14,679 nt of DNA, from the NCBI GenBank assembly GCA_019235595.1, contig JAFAKI010000381.1, positions 1 to 14,679 of the forward strand, written 5' to 3'. Position numbers and translations under genes: made by a program. Each line of letters starts with the position of its first letter. Position 1 is the first letter of the stretch. Under the pieces are notes generated by a model. That model did not search any database, was not told the DNA's origin, and worked only from the letters and a program-made list of their open reading frames with translations. Below, piece after piece: positions 12,826-14,679 of this stretch. Origin of the DNA: Mucilaginibacter sp. (GTDB lineage: Bacteria > Bacteroidota > Bacteroidia > Sphingobacteriales > Sphingobacteriaceae).

Positions 12826-12838
12826 ACCCGTATCTTTG
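12807..12838 (+). promoter_or_regulatory. Bacteroidota-type promoter of the dehydrogenase gene
   Basis: TATCTTTG (12831-12838) matches TAnnTTTG. TTCG (12807-12810), 20 bases upstream, is a fair -33 element and lies inside the last octamer array. Transcription would start near 12845, leaving a very short leader before the ATG at 12860. Confidence 0.65.
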
Positions 12839-12859
12839 CGCACTCAATAATTAACACCT

Positions 12860-14497
12860 ATGCTCAAAGGATTTTTTAACGTGCCTGCACCGCAGAACGA
12901 GCCTGTTTTAAATTATGGCCCGCGCAGTGTAGAACGTGCTGCCCTGAAAGCCGCTCTGGAAGAAGCGCGCTCAAAACAAATTGATATTCCGATGTATATC
13001 GGCGGAAACGAAGTTAGAACCAACAAAAAGTTGGAGATCCGCCCGCCACATGATCATAAGCACTTACTGGCTACCTTTTCTGAAGGAGACGCAAGTCATG
13101 TAAATGCTGCTATTGATGCCGCATTGGCCGCAAAAGCTTCCTGGGAAGAGTTGGCGTGGGAACAACGCGCTGCTATCTTCTTAAAAGCTGCTGATTTGAT
13201 CGCAGGCCCATATCGTGCAGAAATTAACGCTGCTACAATGCTTGGGCAATCGAAAAATGCTTATCAAGCCGAGATCGATTCGGCTTGTGAGCTGATCGAC
13301 TTCCTGCGTTTCAACGTGTTGTATATGACTGAGATCTACCAGCAGCAACCACCAATCTCAGGCAAAGGTGTTTGGAACAGGGTAGAACAGCGCCCGCTGG
13401 AGGGTTTTGTATTTGCGCTGACGCCGTTCAACTTTACAGCTATTGCCGGTAACCTGCCTTCGTCCGCCGCAATGATGGGTAATGTGGTCGTTTGGAAGCC
13501 GGCCTATCCGCAGATCTACGCCGCCAATGTGATCATGAAAGTGTTTAAAGAAGCTGGCGTACCAGATGGTGTGATCAACCTGATCTATGTTGATGGACCA
13601 GTTGCAGGCGAGGTAATATTTAATCACCCTGACTTTGCTGGTATCCACTTTACCGGTTCAACCAAAGTATTCCAGAATATTTGGCAGACTATCGGCACCA
13701 ACATCCATAAATATAAAACCTACCCACGCATAGTAGGCGAAACCGGTGGCAAGGACTTTGTATTAGCTCACCCAAGCGCTGATGCTGATGTAGTAAGCAC
13801 TGCTTTAGTTCGTGGCGCATTTGAATACCAGGGACAAAAATGTTCTGCTGCTTCAAGGGCTTATATCCCTAAATCACTGTGGCCTGCTGTCAAGGAAAAT
13901 ATGCAGCGCGACGTGGCCAGCTTTAAAATGGGCCCGACTGAAGATTTTGAAAACTTCATCAACGCAGTGATCACCGAAACCTCATTTGATAAACTGGCAA
14001 AATATATTGATGCCGCAAAAAATGACATCAGCGTAGAGGTAGTTACAGGTGGTAAATACGACAAGACCGATGGCTGGTTTATAGAGCCAACTGTTCTTCG
14101 TGTGGATGATCCTTTTTATGTTACCATGTGCGAAGAGCTTTTCGGACCAGTGCTGACGATCTATGTTTATGAAGATAAAGATTTCAGCAAAGTGATCGAC
14201 ATTGTGGATAAAACTTCGATCTATGCACTTACCGGTTCCATCATCTCTCAGGATCGTTATGCAATTGCCGAAGCGACACAACGCTTACGCAATGCTGCAG
14301 GTAACTTCTACATTAATGATAAGCCGACGGGAGCAGTAGTAGGTCAGCAGCCATTTGGCGGTGCCAGAGGATCCGGCACAAATGATAAAGCCGGATCGAT
14401 GATCAACCTGCTGCGTTGGGTGTCTCCAAGAACTATCAAGGAAACTTTCGATCCGCCGAAGGATTACCGATACCCGTTTTTGCAGAAAGAACTGTAA
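12860..14497 (+). CDS. pruA: L-glutamate gamma-semialdehyde dehydrogenase (P5C dehydrogenase)
   Basis: It oxidises L-glutamate gamma-semialdehyde (from delta1-pyrroline-5-carboxylate) to glutamate with NAD, the second step of proline breakdown, in the cytosol. At 545 aa it is the single-function form resembling eukaryotic ALDH4A1, not the large PutA fusion. Seen: PFNFTAIAGN (189-198), GSTKV (266-270), the general-base E294 in GETGGKDF (293-300), the catalytic C328 in GQKCSAASR (325-333), the late CEELFGPVLTIYVYED block and PFGGARGSGTNDKAG. The C-terminal RWVSPRTIKETFDPP is typical. It is preceded by a TAnnTTTG promoter and octamer arrays and ends at a 32 bp hairpin. No proline dehydrogenase gene is visible in the window. 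The name rocA is equally used. Confidence 0.95.
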   Translation: MLKGFFNVPAPQNEPVLNYGPRSVERAALKAALEEARSKQIDIPMYIGGNEVRTNKKLEIRPPHDHKHLLATFSEGDASHVNAAIDAALAAKASWEELAWEQRAAIFLKAADLIAGPYRAEINAATMLGQSKNAYQAEIDSACELIDFLRFNVLYMTEIYQQQPPISGKGVWNRVEQRPLEGFVFALTPFNFTAIAGNLPSSAAMMGNVVVWKPAYPQIYAANVIMKVFKEAGVPDGVINLIYVDGPVAGEVIFNHPDFAGIHFTGSTKVFQNIWQTIGTNIHKYKTYPRIVGETGGKDFVLAHPSADADVVSTALVRGAFEYQGQKCSAASRAYIPKSLWPAVKENMQRDVASFKMGPTEDFENFINAVITETSFDKLAKYIDAAKNDISVEVVTGGKYDKTDGWFIEPTVLRVDDPFYVTMCEELFGPVLTIYVYEDKDFSKVIDIVDKTSIYALTGSIISQDRYAIAEATQRLRNAAGNFYINDKPTGAVVGQQPFGGARGSGTNDKAGSMINLLRWVSPRTIKETFDPPKDYRYPFLQKEL

Positions 14498-14500
14498 GGG

Positions 14501-14579
14501 AGAATCAAGAGCCAAGAAGCAAGAGCTAAGACAAAGTTTTAAAACCTGTCTTAGCTCTTGCTTCTTGGCTCTTGGTTCT
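14501..14579. terminator. 32 bp hairpin of period-7 repeats between convergent genes
   Basis: Bases 14501-14532 pair with 14548-14579 with a single T-G position; 26 bp of it (14507-14532 / 14548-14573) are perfect. The loop is 15 bases. Each arm is built of heptamers (GAATCAA, GAGCCAA, GAAGCAA, GAGCTAA). It fills the space between the dehydrogenase stop (14497) and the stop of the convergent gene (14584). A bidirectional terminator is a reasonable inference, although no long T tract follows. Confidence 0.7.
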
Positions 14580-14581
14580 AT

Positions 14582-14679
14582 TTACTTGAACTTAAACACA
14601 TTATCCAGCTTATCATTATTGCTGGTGCTTACCTTCATATCACTTATTTTGCCGGTAGCGAGGCTATAAACCCAGCCAT
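14582..14679 (-). CDS. C-terminal fragment, probably beta-class carbonic anhydrase
   Basis: The frame is open from the window edge to a TAA read at 14584-14582. The visible residues are GWVYSLATGKISDMKVSTSN followed by NDKLDNVFKFK. The residue before them has codon NAT, so His is possible. The pattern HGWVY..xTG.i.D is the conserved end of beta-carbonic anhydrases, which interconvert CO2 and bicarbonate with a zinc ion. The metal ligands would lie outside the window, so this rests only on the C-terminal motif. The gene converges on the dehydrogenase across the 14501-14579 hairpin. Confidence 0.55.
   Translation of the reverse strand, partial: GWVYSLATGKISDMKVSTSNNDKLDNVFKFK

Noticed and set aside
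12583..12879. 98-codon open frame rich in His, Cys, Ile and Thr over the octamer arrays
   Set aside because: It is a translation of the repeats, overlaps the promoter and start of the dehydrogenase gene, and its Cys-rich and His-rich runs follow from the repeat units.

Overview
The window looks like chromosome of a Bacteroidota bacterium. A Sphingobacteriaceae member of the Mucilaginibacter/Pedobacter kind is my inference from overall resemblance, not a proven placement. Supporting signs are the spc-alpha ribosomal gene order with map, infA and rpmJ between secY and rpsM; A-rich leaders mostly without Shine-Dalgarno sequences; two promoter boxes of the Bacteroidota form TAnnTTTG; and zinc-free forms of S14, S4 and L36.

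Region 1 (1-9775) is the distal S10/spc/alpha cluster, all on the + strand: rplE (5' end cut off), rpsN, rpsH, rplF, rplR, rpsE, rpmD, rplO, secY, map, infA, rpmJ, rpsM, rpsK, rpsD, rpoA and rplQ. It ends in a strong rho-independent terminator. These genes build the ribosome and RNA polymerase alpha, start translation, export proteins and trim N-terminal methionine. A promoter inside the cluster, after map, probably gives infA and the alpha genes a second entry point. Some junctions are tight (1-9 bases). Others are opened by 70-180 base spacers holding locus-specific inverted arrays of degenerate 7- or 8-base units, several followed by a compact hairpin 14-20 bases before the next start codon.

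Region 2 (9776-12442) is an accessory stretch on the - strand: a low-GC gene whose C-terminal half resembles the Abi_C abortive-infection domain, two small secreted proteins, one small probably cytoplasmic protein, and a 129 bp MITE-like nested palindrome.

Region 3 (12443-14679) has a 400-base repeat-rich intergenic region with octamer arrays and a promoter, then a full-length L-glutamate gamma-semialdehyde dehydrogenase gene (+ strand). A 32 bp hairpin separates it from the convergent 3' end of what is probably a beta-carbonic anhydrase gene.

The most unusual signal is not a protein. It is the recurring intergenic architecture in which the repeat period (7 or 8) is kept from locus to locus while the repeat sequence mostly changes. 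I recall no named description of it. The Abi_C-like gene next to the ribosomal cluster is the only defence-type candidate, and nothing here shows a complete new system.
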